Below are positions 54,601-62,354 of a stretch of 64,000 bases of DNA, piece after piece. The notes under the pieces were generated by a model. That model was not told the origin of the DNA and did no database searches. It was given only the letters and a program-made list of their open reading frames with translations. Position 1 is the stretch's first letter, and every line of letters starts with the position of its first letter. Position numbers and translations under genes: made by a program. Origin of the DNA: Salipiger bermudensis HTCC2601 (GTDB lineage Bacteria; Pseudomonadota; Alphaproteobacteria; Rhodobacterales; Rhodobacteraceae); contig NZ_DS022276.1 of the NCBI RefSeq assembly GCF_000153725.1, forward strand, positions 3,807,591-3,871,590. The letters are read 5' to 3'.

Positions 54601-55313
54601 CCTTCTCGGCGGCGCTGGCGCTGATGTTCATCATCCTGCTGGCGCAGTTCAACAGCTTCTACAACGCGGTGCTGGTGCTGCTGGCGGTTGTGCTCTCGAC
54701 CGCCGGCGTGTTCCTCGGGATGATCGTGATGGACCAGACCTTCTCGATCATCATGACCGGCACCGGCGTGGTGGCGCTCGCCGGGATCGTGGTGAACAAC
54801 AACATCGTGCTGATCGACACCTTTCAGGAGTATTCGCGCTACATGCCGCGGATCGAGGCGATCATCCGCACCGCCGAAGACCGCATCCGCCCCGTCCTGC
54901 TCACCACCATCACCACCATCGCCGGGCTGTTCCCGATGATGATCGGCCTCAGCCTCGATTTCTTCGGCGGCGGCTATGCCATCGACAGCCCGACCTCGCT
55001 GTGGTGGAAGCCGCTGGCCACGGCGGTGGTCTTCGGCCTCGCCATCGCCACGGTGCTGACTCTGGTCTTCACGCCGGCGATGCTGGCGCTACGGGTCTGG
55101 TTCAACACCTATCTCGGCTGGATCGCCCGGGCCTTGGCGGCGCTGTCGCTGGGCCGCGGCAGCCGCGCGGCGCAGGACTGGGCGCTGGCGCGTGCGGCGC
55201 GGCGGGTGAAGGCGCCGACCATCCTCTGGGAAGAGGTGCCGCCCTTCCCGTCCCGCCCCTCACGCACGCCCGACGCGACCGGCGGCGAGGACGCTCTGAA
55301 GGCGGCGGAGTGA
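51603..55313 (+). CDS. RND-family efflux permease with a central membrane insert
   Basis: A 1236-residue resistance-nodulation-division pump, about 200 residues longer than AcrB-type pumps. The first membrane helix is MVMAFIFLSLVAGAYAYATL; large periplasmic loops follow. TM4 has a single proton-relay Asp, D402 in GMLVDGAIVVVEYADKR, where AcrB-type pumps have Asp-Asp. After TM6 (about residue 495) comes an insert of about 100 residues with two extra hydrophobic segments (AALVPMALLGMFVGAMMVL and LPGVAVFLAFAVMASITL). The C-terminal half begins PVMPVVTIGAVVFFVISVFG. GTG start overlaps the adaptor stop. An outer-membrane channel gene is not adjacent. Substrates unknown. Confidence 0.92.
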   Translation: MTGLVDWAAERARMVMAFIFLSLVAGAYAYATLPKEGEPDIEIPALFISVPFPGISAEDAEKLLVKPMETELADLDGLKTLSGVASEGYAGVALEFEFGWNKSETMADVRDAMNTAEGSFPDGAESYSINEINFSEFPILIISLTGPVPERTMAQVVKDLQDRVEALDSVLEAGIAGNRDEMVEVIIDPLRLESYNVTASELINVVQNNNLLVAAGEVETETGAFSVKIPSSFDEPRDIYDLPVKVNGDRVVTLGELATISLTFEDREGTARFNGDSTVALQVVKRKGFNLIDTATEVRAVVAQAEADWPPELRAAVTVSASNDQSRIVDSMVKQLEGSVLTAIALVMIVVLAALGTRAALLVGFAIPTSFLLCFLLLLGMGITVSNIVMFGLILAVGMLVDGAIVVVEYADKRIAQGTGPMHAYVEAAKRMFWPVVSSTATTLCAFLPMLFWPGVAGQFMGMLPVTLIFVLSASLVVALIYLPVMGGVSGRFSRGLHRKGARLRRRLPNWWARAALVPMALLGMFVGAMMVLNPDFLFHSPFTGYGARLPGVAVFLAFAVMASITLDAARIEHRRKRIKAQYRRTPFGWLIQLITANPVMPVVTIGAVVFFVISVFGYYGENNNGTQFFTESEPEQAIVYVRARGNLSLAEKDALVRRAEQIVLAHPGIETAFAFSGDGGLSSNTGGAEPPKDTIGQIQLEIVPWENRRDRPELDGDLVLAELTQAMRALPGIQIEILDLAMGPASAKPVHLRLKSDDWDALLAATGAARAQFDAMAGLRQIEDTRPLPGIDWQIDVDVEKAGRYGADVATVGAMVQLVTRGLTLDTMRVDSSDEEIDIRVRLPEADRVLSTLDSLKVRTQDGLVPLSNFITRQPVEKLAEINRVDQKRHFDIKAGVREGLVKFVSDGATVGYGTEAASGPGDLSLRGNAYDLTQVEGDADPAALAENGALQLVPVNANERIAALTAWLETDPLPQGVSWEWTGDQEEEADSQAFLSQAFSAALALMFIILLAQFNSFYNAVLVLLAVVLSTAGVFLGMIVMDQTFSIIMTGTGVVALAGIVVNNNIVLIDTFQEYSRYMPRIEAIIRTAEDRIRPVLLTTITTIAGLFPMMIGLSLDFFGGGYAIDSPTSLWWKPLATAVVFGLAIATVLTLVFTPAMLALRVWFNTYLGWIARALAALSLGRGSRAAQDWALARAARRVKAPTILWEEVPPFPSRPSRTPDATGGEDALKAAE

Positions 55314-55443
55314 GACTGGCGGCGAATCTCGGCGACCCCTCGCCGGGCCTGCACCGTCGCCGCGCATTTCTTCGACCAACGCCAGCCTGATCGGCGCCCC
55401 CCTGCGCGGGTCTCACGGCCCGAAATGCGTTGCCGCGAGACCA

Positions 55444-56580
55444 TCACGCGAGCAAGGTAAATTCCGCCTCGGCGACGTCTCGTCCGTTGACCTGCAGGAT
55501 CACCGCGTGCACCCCCGGGTGCAGCCGAAAGGTGGTGGCATCGCCCTTCATCCGGTGGCGCTTGGTGAGTGTCAGGGGCTTGCCCGGGGCGAGTTCGGCG
55601 GCCTTCAGCTTGAAGACCTTCTCGGCGCTGCCCGTGGGCCGCGCAAAGCGCAGCCGGTAGTCGACCAGCACCGGCCCGGCCTCCGGGCTCTCGAGGCTGG
55701 CGGCGATGGTCAGAACCTCGCCGATCCGCAGCTCGGGCTGGATGTCGAGCCGCGCGGTGACCGGCAGGTCCGGCCGGTAGCCCAGCAGCCCAAGCGCCCC
55801 GGGCTCGCCGCGCTTGACCGCGGTGCGCAGGGCGTGTCGTGTGATCCAGTCGCGCTCGCGCGGGGTTTGCGCCTGGCTCGACCGCCACGCGGCCAGCCGG
55901 TCGAGCACCGCGTCGGGATGGGTCTTGCTCAGATCGTTGAGATGATTGGCCACCGAGCGCGTCACGAAGCGGGTGTCGTCGGCATGTAGCACGTCGAGCA
56001 GCGGAAGCGGTGCGCGCGGATCAAGCGTGATGCCGATGCCCCAAGGCAGCTTGGGCCGCGTGCCCTCGGAGACCAGCCGGCGCACGTGGTAATGCGGATC
56101 ACGGGCCCAGCCCTGCATCCGCGCGAGCACCAGATCGGGCCAGCGGTTGAGGAACGGCCGGATGGCGTATTCCATCGAGAAGCGCTGGGTCGCGGCGTGG
56201 ATCAAATCAAGCGCGCGCTCTGGATGGTCGATCCCGTGCCTCGCTGCGAGCACGCCATGCACCGCGTGAATGAAGCGACCGAAGTCGTCATCCTTGCGCG
56301 CAGGGTCGAGCGGCTCTGGAAGCGATGCCTCAAGAGATTCAGCCATGGCATTGAAATCGTTGGGGAGTTTCGCCTCCAGCCCATCCGCGAGAACCTCGAG
56401 CCTTGCATGCACACCGAGCCCCTCAAAGCGCGGCAGGACCTGATCGAGGAAGCGCCCAGCCTCGAAGCCGGGCAGCACGGAGAATTCCTGCGCCAGTGCC
56501 GCGGCGCTGTCGGCGTTGAAGAGCTGGTCGGCGAGGGAGAACCCCGCGCCGCCGCCCTTGCCGTCAGGACCGCGGGCCAT
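55444..56580 (-). CDS. AlkD-like DNA alkylation repair / HEAT-repeat protein
   Basis: A 378-residue protein. The first about 270 residues are helical HEAT-like repeats, as in AlkD-type DNA glycosylases (segments IHAATQRFSMEYAIRPFLNR, RMQGWARDPHYHVRRLVSEG, SVANHLNDLSKTHPDAVLDR). The C-terminal about 100 residues form a beta-rich domain (QPELRIGEVLTIAASLES, VDYRLRFARPTGSAEKVFKL) found in this family of AlkD-like proteins. ATG 56580 is chosen because the frame upstream runs through repeat E. Base excision of alkylated purines is the family activity; not shown here. Confidence 0.78.
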   Translation of the reverse strand: MARGPDGKGGGAGFSLADQLFNADSAAALAQEFSVLPGFEAGRFLDQVLPRFEGLGVHARLEVLADGLEAKLPNDFNAMAESLEASLPEPLDPARKDDDFGRFIHAVHGVLAARHGIDHPERALDLIHAATQRFSMEYAIRPFLNRWPDLVLARMQGWARDPHYHVRRLVSEGTRPKLPWGIGITLDPRAPLPLLDVLHADDTRFVTRSVANHLNDLSKTHPDAVLDRLAAWRSSQAQTPRERDWITRHALRTAVKRGEPGALGLLGYRPDLPVTARLDIQPELRIGEVLTIAASLESPEAGPVLVDYRLRFARPTGSAEKVFKLKAAELAPGKPLTLTKRHRMKGDATTFRLHPGVHAVILQVNGRDVAEAEFTLLA

Positions 56581-56595
56581 GGGCGTCGCGGGTTT

Positions 56596-56659
56596 GGGGG
56601 CGCTGCCCCCGCCGCCCGTTCCGGGCGACTCCCCCGGGATATTTCCGGCCAGAAGAAGC
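56596..56659. repeat. Intergenic hairpin element, copy E (short form)
   Basis: GGGGGCGCTGCCCCC palindrome, a middle hairpin CGCCCG-TTC-CGGGCG, then CTCCCCCGGGATATTTCCGG and CCAGAAGAAG. The far arm of the long inverted repeat is missing, as in copy C. It directly precedes the 3' end of the SDR gene. Confidence 0.7.
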
Positions 56660-56669
56660 TGTGGGCATC

Positions 56670-57449
56670 TCAGATGGTGGCAAAGGTCTCGCCCCCGTCG
56701 AGCACGATGTTCTGGCCGACGATGTAGCCGGCATGGGTGGAGCACAGGAAGGCGCACATCTTGCCGAACTCGGCCGGATCGCCGTAGCGGCCGGCGGGGA
56801 TGCCGGCGGCGCGGATCTTGCGGGCCTCGTCGCGGCTGATGCCCTTCTGAGCGGCCATGACGTCGTCCATCTGGTCGATGCGGGCGGTGTCGTGCACGCC
56901 GGGCAGCAGGTTGTTGATGGTGACGCCCTTGTCGGCGATCTGGCGGGAGGTGCCTGCAACGAAGCCGGTGAGCCCGGAGCGGGCGGCGTTCGACAGGCCC
57001 AGCGGCAGCAGCGGCGCCTTGACCGAACGCGAGGTGATGTTGACCACCCGGCCCCAGCCGCGCTCCATCATGCCGGGCACCAGCGCCTGCATCAGCGCGA
57101 TCGGCGACAGCATCGAGCCGTCGAGCGCATCGATGAAATCGCCACGGTCCCAGTCGGTCCAGTAGCCCGGGGGCGGGCCGCCCGCATTGGTCACCAGGAT
57201 GTCGCAGGGACCCGCGGCGTCCAGCACCTCGGCGCGGCCCTCGGGATCGGTGATGTCGCCTGCGATGGCGGTGACCTCGACGCCGTAGGCCTCGCTGATC
57301 TCGCCCGAGGCCTGCTCGAGCGGACCAGCGCTGCGGGCGTTCATCACCAGCGTGCAGCCGGCCTCGGCCAGCGCCTCGGCACAGCCGCGCCCCAACCCCT
57401 TCGAGGAGGCGCAGACCAGCGCGCGCTTGCCGGAAATTCCAAGATCCAT
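56670..57449 (-). CDS. Atypical short-chain dehydrogenase/reductase
   Basis: A 259-residue SDR. The cofactor motif is ALVCASSKGLGRG (TGxxxGxG-like), and the NAG motif ILVTNAGGPPPG is present. Ser of the catalytic triad may be in VVNITSRSVK. The usual Tyr-x-x-x-Lys is replaced: the region reads LGLSNAARSGLTGF, with no Tyr and Arg where Lys is expected. It may have lost classical activity or belong to the NAAR-type SDR branch. ATG 57449 begins MDLGISGKRAL; upstream codons are not family-like. Divergent from the Hint gene. Confidence 0.85.
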   Translation of the reverse strand: MDLGISGKRALVCASSKGLGRGCAEALAEAGCTLVMNARSAGPLEQASGEISEAYGVEVTAIAGDITDPEGRAEVLDAAGPCDILVTNAGGPPPGYWTDWDRGDFIDALDGSMLSPIALMQALVPGMMERGWGRVVNITSRSVKAPLLPLGLSNAARSGLTGFVAGTSRQIADKGVTINNLLPGVHDTARIDQMDDVMAAQKGISRDEARKIRAAGIPAGRYGDPAEFGKMCAFLCSTHAGYIVGQNIVLDGGETFATI

Positions 57450-57522
57450 GTCGTCAGTCTCCTTCTGTGGCCCGGGTCGCGCCCGGGCGGGCCGGGAAAA
57501 AGACCGGCCGAGATCCCATTTG

Positions 57523-57552
57523 ATGCCACAATGGTTTGGCATACAATGGCAT
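57523..57552. promoter_or_regulatory. Repeated ATGCCA/TGGCAT dyads between the SDR and Hint genes
   Basis: ATGCCA at 57523-57528 is matched by TGGCAT at 57537-57542 and again at 57547-57552, with the direct repeat ACAATGG between. The cluster lies 74 bp upstream of the SDR start and about 107 bp before the Hint start. It looks like an operator for a dimeric repressor such as a GntR-type protein; no such gene is adjacent. Confidence 0.35.
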
Positions 57553-57658
57553 GATCCACATCCGGCGCGGCCGGCGTGCGCCGGCCGGTGGCGGGCCGGA
57601 CCGCAGAAGACCGCAGAAGACCACGGAAAACGACAGAACAGGCAGGGGCCGACCCGAC

Positions 57659-58675
57659 ATGACCGAGGCTGAAGGCGTACGCGTCGCGCATGGCGTCACC
57701 GTCTACCGCGCGGACCAGATCCGCGTCATCAACGGCGCGAATCTCGGCGACGGGCTGAGCTTTGCCGAGGAACTGGTGCCGGATGACATCTACCGGCTGT
57801 CTCCGGTCGCGGCGCAGCATCGCCTGAGCCTCTACCCGGCCTCCGAATCGCCGTTCCGCATCGCGGCCGACAGCGAGATCGGCACGCCGGGAGCGGATCT
57901 GCATCTCGATTGCGTGCTCACCTTCATGTCGGGCGACGGCCACACCACCGAGGGGCTGGTGCTGGTCGAGACCGACGCGGGCGGCGACGTGGCGGCGATC
58001 CTGTTCCTGCCGCTGGCCGCGCTCGATCCCCGCCAGGACCTTGCGCTGGTGGGCATCACCCGAGACGGCGCACTGCAGAAATTTGCGCAATCGGCCTGCG
58101 TCTCCTTCACCCGGGGCACGATGATCACCATGGCCTCCGGCGCGCAGCGCCCGGTGGAAGAGCTCGCGGTGGGCGACCGGGTCCTGACCCGCGACGACGG
58201 CCCGCAGGAGATCCGCTGGCTGGGGCATCACACGGTGCGCGCGGTGGGCGAGTTCGCCCCGATCCTGATCCGCGAGGGTGTGCTGAACAATTCCGGCGAC
58301 CTGCTGGTGAGCCCGGATCACCGCCTGTTCATCTACCAGCGTCGCGACCAGATCGGCGTCGGGCGCTCGGAGTTGCTCGTCAAGGCGCGTCACCTGGTCA
58401 ACGGCGACAGCATCCGCCGAATGCAGGGCGGCTTCGTGGACTATTACCAGATGCTCTTCGATCATCACCAGATCATCTATGCCGAGGGCATCGCGGCGGA
58501 ATCGATGCTGATCGACACCCGCACCCATGCCGCTCTGCCCGACGAGCTGCACCAGCGGCTCTCGGAGCTTCTACCAGGACACAGCCGCAGCGATCACCGC
58601 GCGCTCGAGGTGCAGGAGGCGTTGCTCGACCGGCCGGACCTGGCGGAGCTGCTGCGCAAGTCCTCGAGCGGCTGA
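57659..58675 (+). CDS. Hint-domain (Hedgehog/intein-like) protein
   Basis: A 338-residue protein. The N-terminal half (about 1-140) is of unknown fold. From about 145 to 300 is a Hint domain: SFTRGTMITMASGAQRPVEE, then VGDRVLTRDDGPQEIRWLGH, then DLLVSPDHRLFIYQ. In most relatives the first block starts CFTPGT with a Cys nucleophile; here the equivalent is S149, with C147 two residues earlier. Such proteins are common in Rhodobacterales, often linked to secreted calcium-binding repeat proteins, but no RTX repeats are visible. Start ATG 57659 is the first with a fitting N-terminus; upstream codons are Arg-rich. Confidence 0.82.
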   Translation: MTEAEGVRVAHGVTVYRADQIRVINGANLGDGLSFAEELVPDDIYRLSPVAAQHRLSLYPASESPFRIAADSEIGTPGADLHLDCVLTFMSGDGHTTEGLVLVETDAGGDVAAILFLPLAALDPRQDLALVGITRDGALQKFAQSACVSFTRGTMITMASGAQRPVEELAVGDRVLTRDDGPQEIRWLGHHTVRAVGEFAPILIREGVLNNSGDLLVSPDHRLFIYQRRDQIGVGRSELLVKARHLVNGDSIRRMQGGFVDYYQMLFDHHQIIYAEGIAAESMLIDTRTHAALPDELHQRLSELLPGHSRSDHRALEVQEALLDRPDLAELLRKSSSG

Positions 58676-58682
58676 GCCGGCG

Positions 58683-59948
58683 TCACTCGGCGGGCGGATC
58701 ATCCTGTGATGCTTCCGCCTGTTCGACCGCCCAGCTCGTCGCGACCTCGACCGCCACCGGAGAGGTGGTCGGCAGGACGGTGAGGTAGCTGTCGGTATCC
58801 TCGACCTGGATCGCCGGGCGCTGCGTCATGCGGTAAAGCGCGTAGAGCGCGATCCCGGCAAAGGTCAGCGTCAGCACCAGCCAGAAGCCATGCGGCCCCA
58901 GCGACTGCATCGCCCAGCCGCTCAGCAGCGGGCCGGCGATCGCGCCAAGGCCGAAGATGAAGACAAGGCCCCCGGATGCGGCGGGCATGTCATCGGCGGG
59001 CAGATCGTCATTGGCGTAGGCGAGAAACAGCGAATAGAGCGGCGTGGTCACGCCCCCGGCGAGGAAGGCGGCCACGAAGAGCATCTCGGAGCGCCCATCG
59101 GTCATCAGCCCGAGGGCGCAGGCGCCCGCGCCCATCGCGGCGGCGGCAAAGATCAGCTTGCGGCGGTCGAGCACGTCGGACAGCCAGCCGATCGGGTATT
59201 GCAGGAACAGGGCGCCGGCGAAAAGCATGGCGACGAAGAACGCGATCTGCGGCGTCGGGAGGCCGATCTGCGTGCCAAACACCGCGCCCATGCCCGATTG
59301 CGTGGCGTAGATGCTGCCGAGAAAGAACGTGCCCACGGTCGCCAGCGGCGCGATCCCGAACAGCTGGCGCAGCGACATCGGCCGCGCCACGCTGACCGCG
59401 GGGGTCGGCGTGGCCGAGAGCAGGATCGGCCCGAAGGACAGCGACACGAGGATCGAGGCGACGATGAACAGCACCGATGTGGCGGCGTCTCCGAAGGTCA
59501 GCAGCCATTGCGCGCCGATCACGCCCAGGGTCTGGGCGATCATGTAAGCCGAGAGGATCTTGCCGCGGGTGTCGTTGGTGGCGGCGTGGTTGAGCCAGCT
59601 TTCGGCAGCGACATAGACGCCGGACATGCAGAAGCCGAGGATCAGGCGCAGCGGGGTCCAGGCCCAGGTTTCGGTGATCAGCGGGAACGCGATGAGCCCG
59701 GCGGACATGAAGCTGCCGAGCGCGGCGAAGACCCGCACATGGCCGACGCGGCGAATCAGGATCGGGGTCACGCGGGCCCCGGACAAGAAACCGATGTAGT
59801 AGCCCGAGGTGATGACAGCCAGCGCGCCGGCGGAGAAGCCCTCGATATCGCCGCGCAGACCGATGAGCGTGAACTGCATGCCGTTGCCGAGCATGATCAG
59901 AAGCGTGCCAAGAAGCAGCGCCCAGACGCTGCCGAGAACGGAAATCAT
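58683..59948 (-). CDS. MFS transporter, YcaD-like
   Basis: A 421-residue major-facilitator protein of about twelve segments, opening VLGSVWALLLGTLLIMLGNG. Motif-A-like elements are present in GFLSGARVTPILIRRVGHVR and, in the second half, YPIGWLSDVLDRRKLIFAAA. The C-terminal tail is cytoplasmic and acidic. It resembles YcaD-type uptake/efflux proteins without known substrate. It converges on the Hint gene with seven bases between stops. ATG 59948 fits a normal first helix. Confidence 0.82.
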   Translation of the reverse strand: MISVLGSVWALLLGTLLIMLGNGMQFTLIGLRGDIEGFSAGALAVITSGYYIGFLSGARVTPILIRRVGHVRVFAALGSFMSAGLIAFPLITETWAWTPLRLILGFCMSGVYVAAESWLNHAATNDTRGKILSAYMIAQTLGVIGAQWLLTFGDAATSVLFIVASILVSLSFGPILLSATPTPAVSVARPMSLRQLFGIAPLATVGTFFLGSIYATQSGMGAVFGTQIGLPTPQIAFFVAMLFAGALFLQYPIGWLSDVLDRRKLIFAAAAMGAGACALGLMTDGRSEMLFVAAFLAGGVTTPLYSLFLAYANDDLPADDMPAASGGLVFIFGLGAIAGPLLSGWAMQSLGPHGFWLVLTLTFAGIALYALYRMTQRPAIQVEDTDSYLTVLPTTSPVAVEVATSWAVEQAEASQDDPPAE

Positions 59949-60179
59949 GCGGGGCCCCTCGTATCGCCGGCCGGGAATTCCCCGATCCATGCAACAGGCC
60001 GGCGCGATCCGCGAGCATCGCTGCGTCACGGGACGCGTCCTTCGCGACATTGGTGAAGAAATCAGCGCCGGCGTGGCAGCCTCGATGCCTCTCGACGCAT
60101 GGCGCGACCGGAAGACGCGCAGTGCTCCACGGGTCGCTGCCGCCTGTCGCAGCCGAGCTGCGCCTTTAATCGGAGGGAG

Positions 60180-60305
60180 GGGGGCGCTGCCCCCTCTTGG
60201 CGCTGTGCGCCAATTCACCCCCGAGGTATTTTTGAACCAAAGAAGCCAGAAGCGCTGCGCCCCTGGCTTCTCTTCGTCAAAAATACTCCCGCCGGAGGCA
60301 GGCCG
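60180..60305. repeat. Intergenic hairpin element, copy F (right arm of a 126-nt inverted repeat)
   Basis: The reverse complement of copy D (46224-46349), identical but for one base (at 60250 in this copy). It carries the same palindrome, middle hairpin and long inverted repeat. It lies in the 439-bp gap (59949-60387) between the MFS start and the Rho-N protein stop. The rest of that gap holds no gene I can support. Confidence 0.9.
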
Positions 60306-60387
60306 TCCTTCGCGGCCGGGTGTCAGGCCTGATCTTTGCTCGGGCCGCCGACCCCGAGGTCCCGACCGGCACCGAGAGACGGGGCGC

Positions 60388-60642
60388 TCAGTGGTTGCGC
60401 AGCGCGTCGATGAGCTCGTCCTTGGTCATGTCGGAGCGGCCATCGATGCCGATCTCCTGAGCCCGGGCATAGAGATCGTCCTTGGTCCAGTCCTCGTAGG
60501 GCGGGGCCTTGCCGCCCTTCTCGGAGGGGTGCATGTCCTTGTTGGCCTGCGCGTTCGAGATGCGCGCGGCCTTCTCCTTGGACATGCCGTCCTCGCGCAG
60601 GTCCTCGTAGAGTTTCTCGTTCTTCAGGCTCGGGTTGGCCAT
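60388..60642 (-). CDS. Small Rho-N (SAP-like) domain protein
   Basis: An 84-residue basic/acidic protein. The N-terminal part MANPSLKNEKLYEDLREDGM and KEKAARISNAQANKDMHPSE resembles DUF7218-type stress proteins. The C-terminal DWTKDDLYARAQEIGIDGRS and TKDELIDALRNH form a Rho termination factor N-terminal/SAP-like helix-extended-helix module, which may bind nucleic acids. SD GGAGGA precedes the ATG. Related small proteins are found widely and are associated with stress; the role is unknown. Confidence 0.85.
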   Translation of the reverse strand: MANPSLKNEKLYEDLREDGMSKEKAARISNAQANKDMHPSEKGGKAPPYEDWTKDDLYARAQEIGIDGRSDMTKDELIDALRNH

Positions 60643-60743
60643 GATCGGTCCTCCTGTGTCGTGGTCAGAACCCGCGAAGCAAGGCCCCGGTTCCGCGCAG
60701 GCCGCTCTTCCCTTGGCGCATGGCCGGCGTTATATGCGCGCTC

Positions 60744-62351
60744 ATGCTGGACACGCCCACCAACCGCCCCGACCTTCCCGCGGAAATCGCCCGCCGCCGC
60801 ACCTTTGCGATCATCTCGCACCCGGATGCCGGCAAGACGACGCTGACGGAGAAATTCCTGCTCTATGGCGGTGCCATCCAGATGGCCGGACAGGTGCGCG
60901 CCAAGGGCGAGGCGCGGCGCACGCGCTCGGACTTCATGAAGATGGAGCAGGAGCGCGGGATCTCGGTCTCGGCCTCGGCCATGTCTTTCGACTACGGCAA
61001 TTTCCGCTACAACCTCGTCGACACGCCCGGCCACTCGGACTTCTCGGAAGACACCTACCGCACGCTGACCGCGGTGGACGCGGCGATCATGGTGATCGAC
61101 GGCGCCAAGGGCGTGGAAAGCCAGACCCAGAAGCTCTTCGAGGTCTGCCGCCTGCGCGATCTGCCGATTCTGACCTTCTGCAACAAGATGGACCGCGAGG
61201 CGCGCGACGTCTTCGAGATCATCGACGAGATCCAGGAGAACCTCGCCATCGACGTGACGCCGGCCTCCTGGCCGATCGGCATGGGACGCGAGTTCGTCGG
61301 CTGCTACGACATGCTGCGCAACCGGCTCGAGCTGATGGACCGGGCCGACCGCAACAAGGTGGCGGAATCGATCAAGATCGACGGGCTCGACGACCCAAAG
61401 CTTGCCGAGCACGTGCCGGACGAGCTACTCGAACAGCTCAAGGAAGAGATCGAGATGGCGCGCGAGCTGCTGCCCGAACTCGACCCGCAGGCGGTGCTCG
61501 AAGGCCACATGACGCCGATCTGGTTCGGCTCTGCGATCAACTCGTTCGGGGTGAAGGAGCTGATGGACGGCATCGGCAACCTCGCGCCTGAGCCCCAGCC
61601 CACCAGCGCCGAGCCGCGCCAGATTGCGCCGGAGGAGAAGAAGGTCTCGGGCTTCGTCTTCAAGGTGCAGGCCAACATGGACCCCAAGCACCGCGACCGG
61701 GTGGCGTTTGTCCGGCTCAGCTCGGGCCATTTCAACCGCGGCATGAAGCTCACCCATGTGCGCACCAAGAAGCCGATGAGCATCACCGCGCCGGTGCTGT
61801 TCCTCGCCTCCGACCGCGAGTTGGCCGAGGAGGCCTGGGCCGGCGATATCATCGGCATCCCGAACCACGGCCAGCTGCGGATCGGCGATACGCTGACCGA
61901 GGGCGAGGCGCTCAAAGTGACCGGCATCCCCTCCTTCGCGCCGGAGCTGCTGCAGGGCGTGCGCGCGGGCGACCCGATGAAGGCCAAGCATCTCGAGAAG
62001 GCGCTGTTCCAGTTCGCCGAAGAAGGCGCGGCCAAGGTCTTCAAGCCGAATATCGGCTCGGGCTACATCGTCGGCGTCGTCGGTGCCCTGCAGTTCGAGG
62101 TGCTGGGCGCGCGGATCGAGCAGGAATACGGCCTGCCGGTGCGCTTCGAGGCGTCGCAGTTCACCTCGGCGCGCTGGGTGCATGGCGACAAGGCGGCGGT
62201 GGAGAAATTCGTCAACGCCAACAAGCAGCACATCGCCCACGACAATGACGGTGACGTGGTCTACATGACCCGCCTGCAATGGGATATCGACCGCGTGGTG
62301 CGCGACTATCCCGACATCACCCTCTCGGCCACCAAAGAAATGATGGTGTAA
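60744..62351 (+). CDS. prfC: Peptide chain release factor 3
   Basis: A 535-residue translational GTPase that recycles RF1/RF2 from the ribosome. The P-loop is SHPDAGKT (25-32), G3 is DTPGHSDFSEDTYR, G4 is NKMDREARD, and the switch region GEARRTRSDFMKMEQERGIS is characteristic of RF3. The C-terminal part contains IGSGYIVGVVGALQFEVL. The start ATG 60744 (MLDTPTNRPDLP) fits relatives; an ATG 24 bases upstream is possible. Neither has a clear SD. A tandem hairpin element follows the stop. Confidence 0.94.
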   Translation: MLDTPTNRPDLPAEIARRRTFAIISHPDAGKTTLTEKFLLYGGAIQMAGQVRAKGEARRTRSDFMKMEQERGISVSASAMSFDYGNFRYNLVDTPGHSDFSEDTYRTLTAVDAAIMVIDGAKGVESQTQKLFEVCRLRDLPILTFCNKMDREARDVFEIIDEIQENLAIDVTPASWPIGMGREFVGCYDMLRNRLELMDRADRNKVAESIKIDGLDDPKLAEHVPDELLEQLKEEIEMARELLPELDPQAVLEGHMTPIWFGSAINSFGVKELMDGIGNLAPEPQPTSAEPRQIAPEEKKVSGFVFKVQANMDPKHRDRVAFVRLSSGHFNRGMKLTHVRTKKPMSITAPVLFLASDRELAEEAWAGDIIGIPNHGQLRIGDTLTEGEALKVTGIPSFAPELLQGVRAGDPMKAKHLEKALFQFAEEGAAKVFKPNIGSGYIVGVVGALQFEVLGARIEQEYGLPVRFEASQFTSARWVHGDKAAVEKFVNANKQHIAHDNDGDVVYMTRLQWDIDRVVRDYPDITLSATKEMMV

Positions 62352-62354
62352 ACG

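Noticed and set aside
57601-57620. CRISPR-like or microsatellite array from the tandem 10-mer
   Set aside because: Only two full units of 10 bases without spacers. This is not a CRISPR and is too short for a repeat array.
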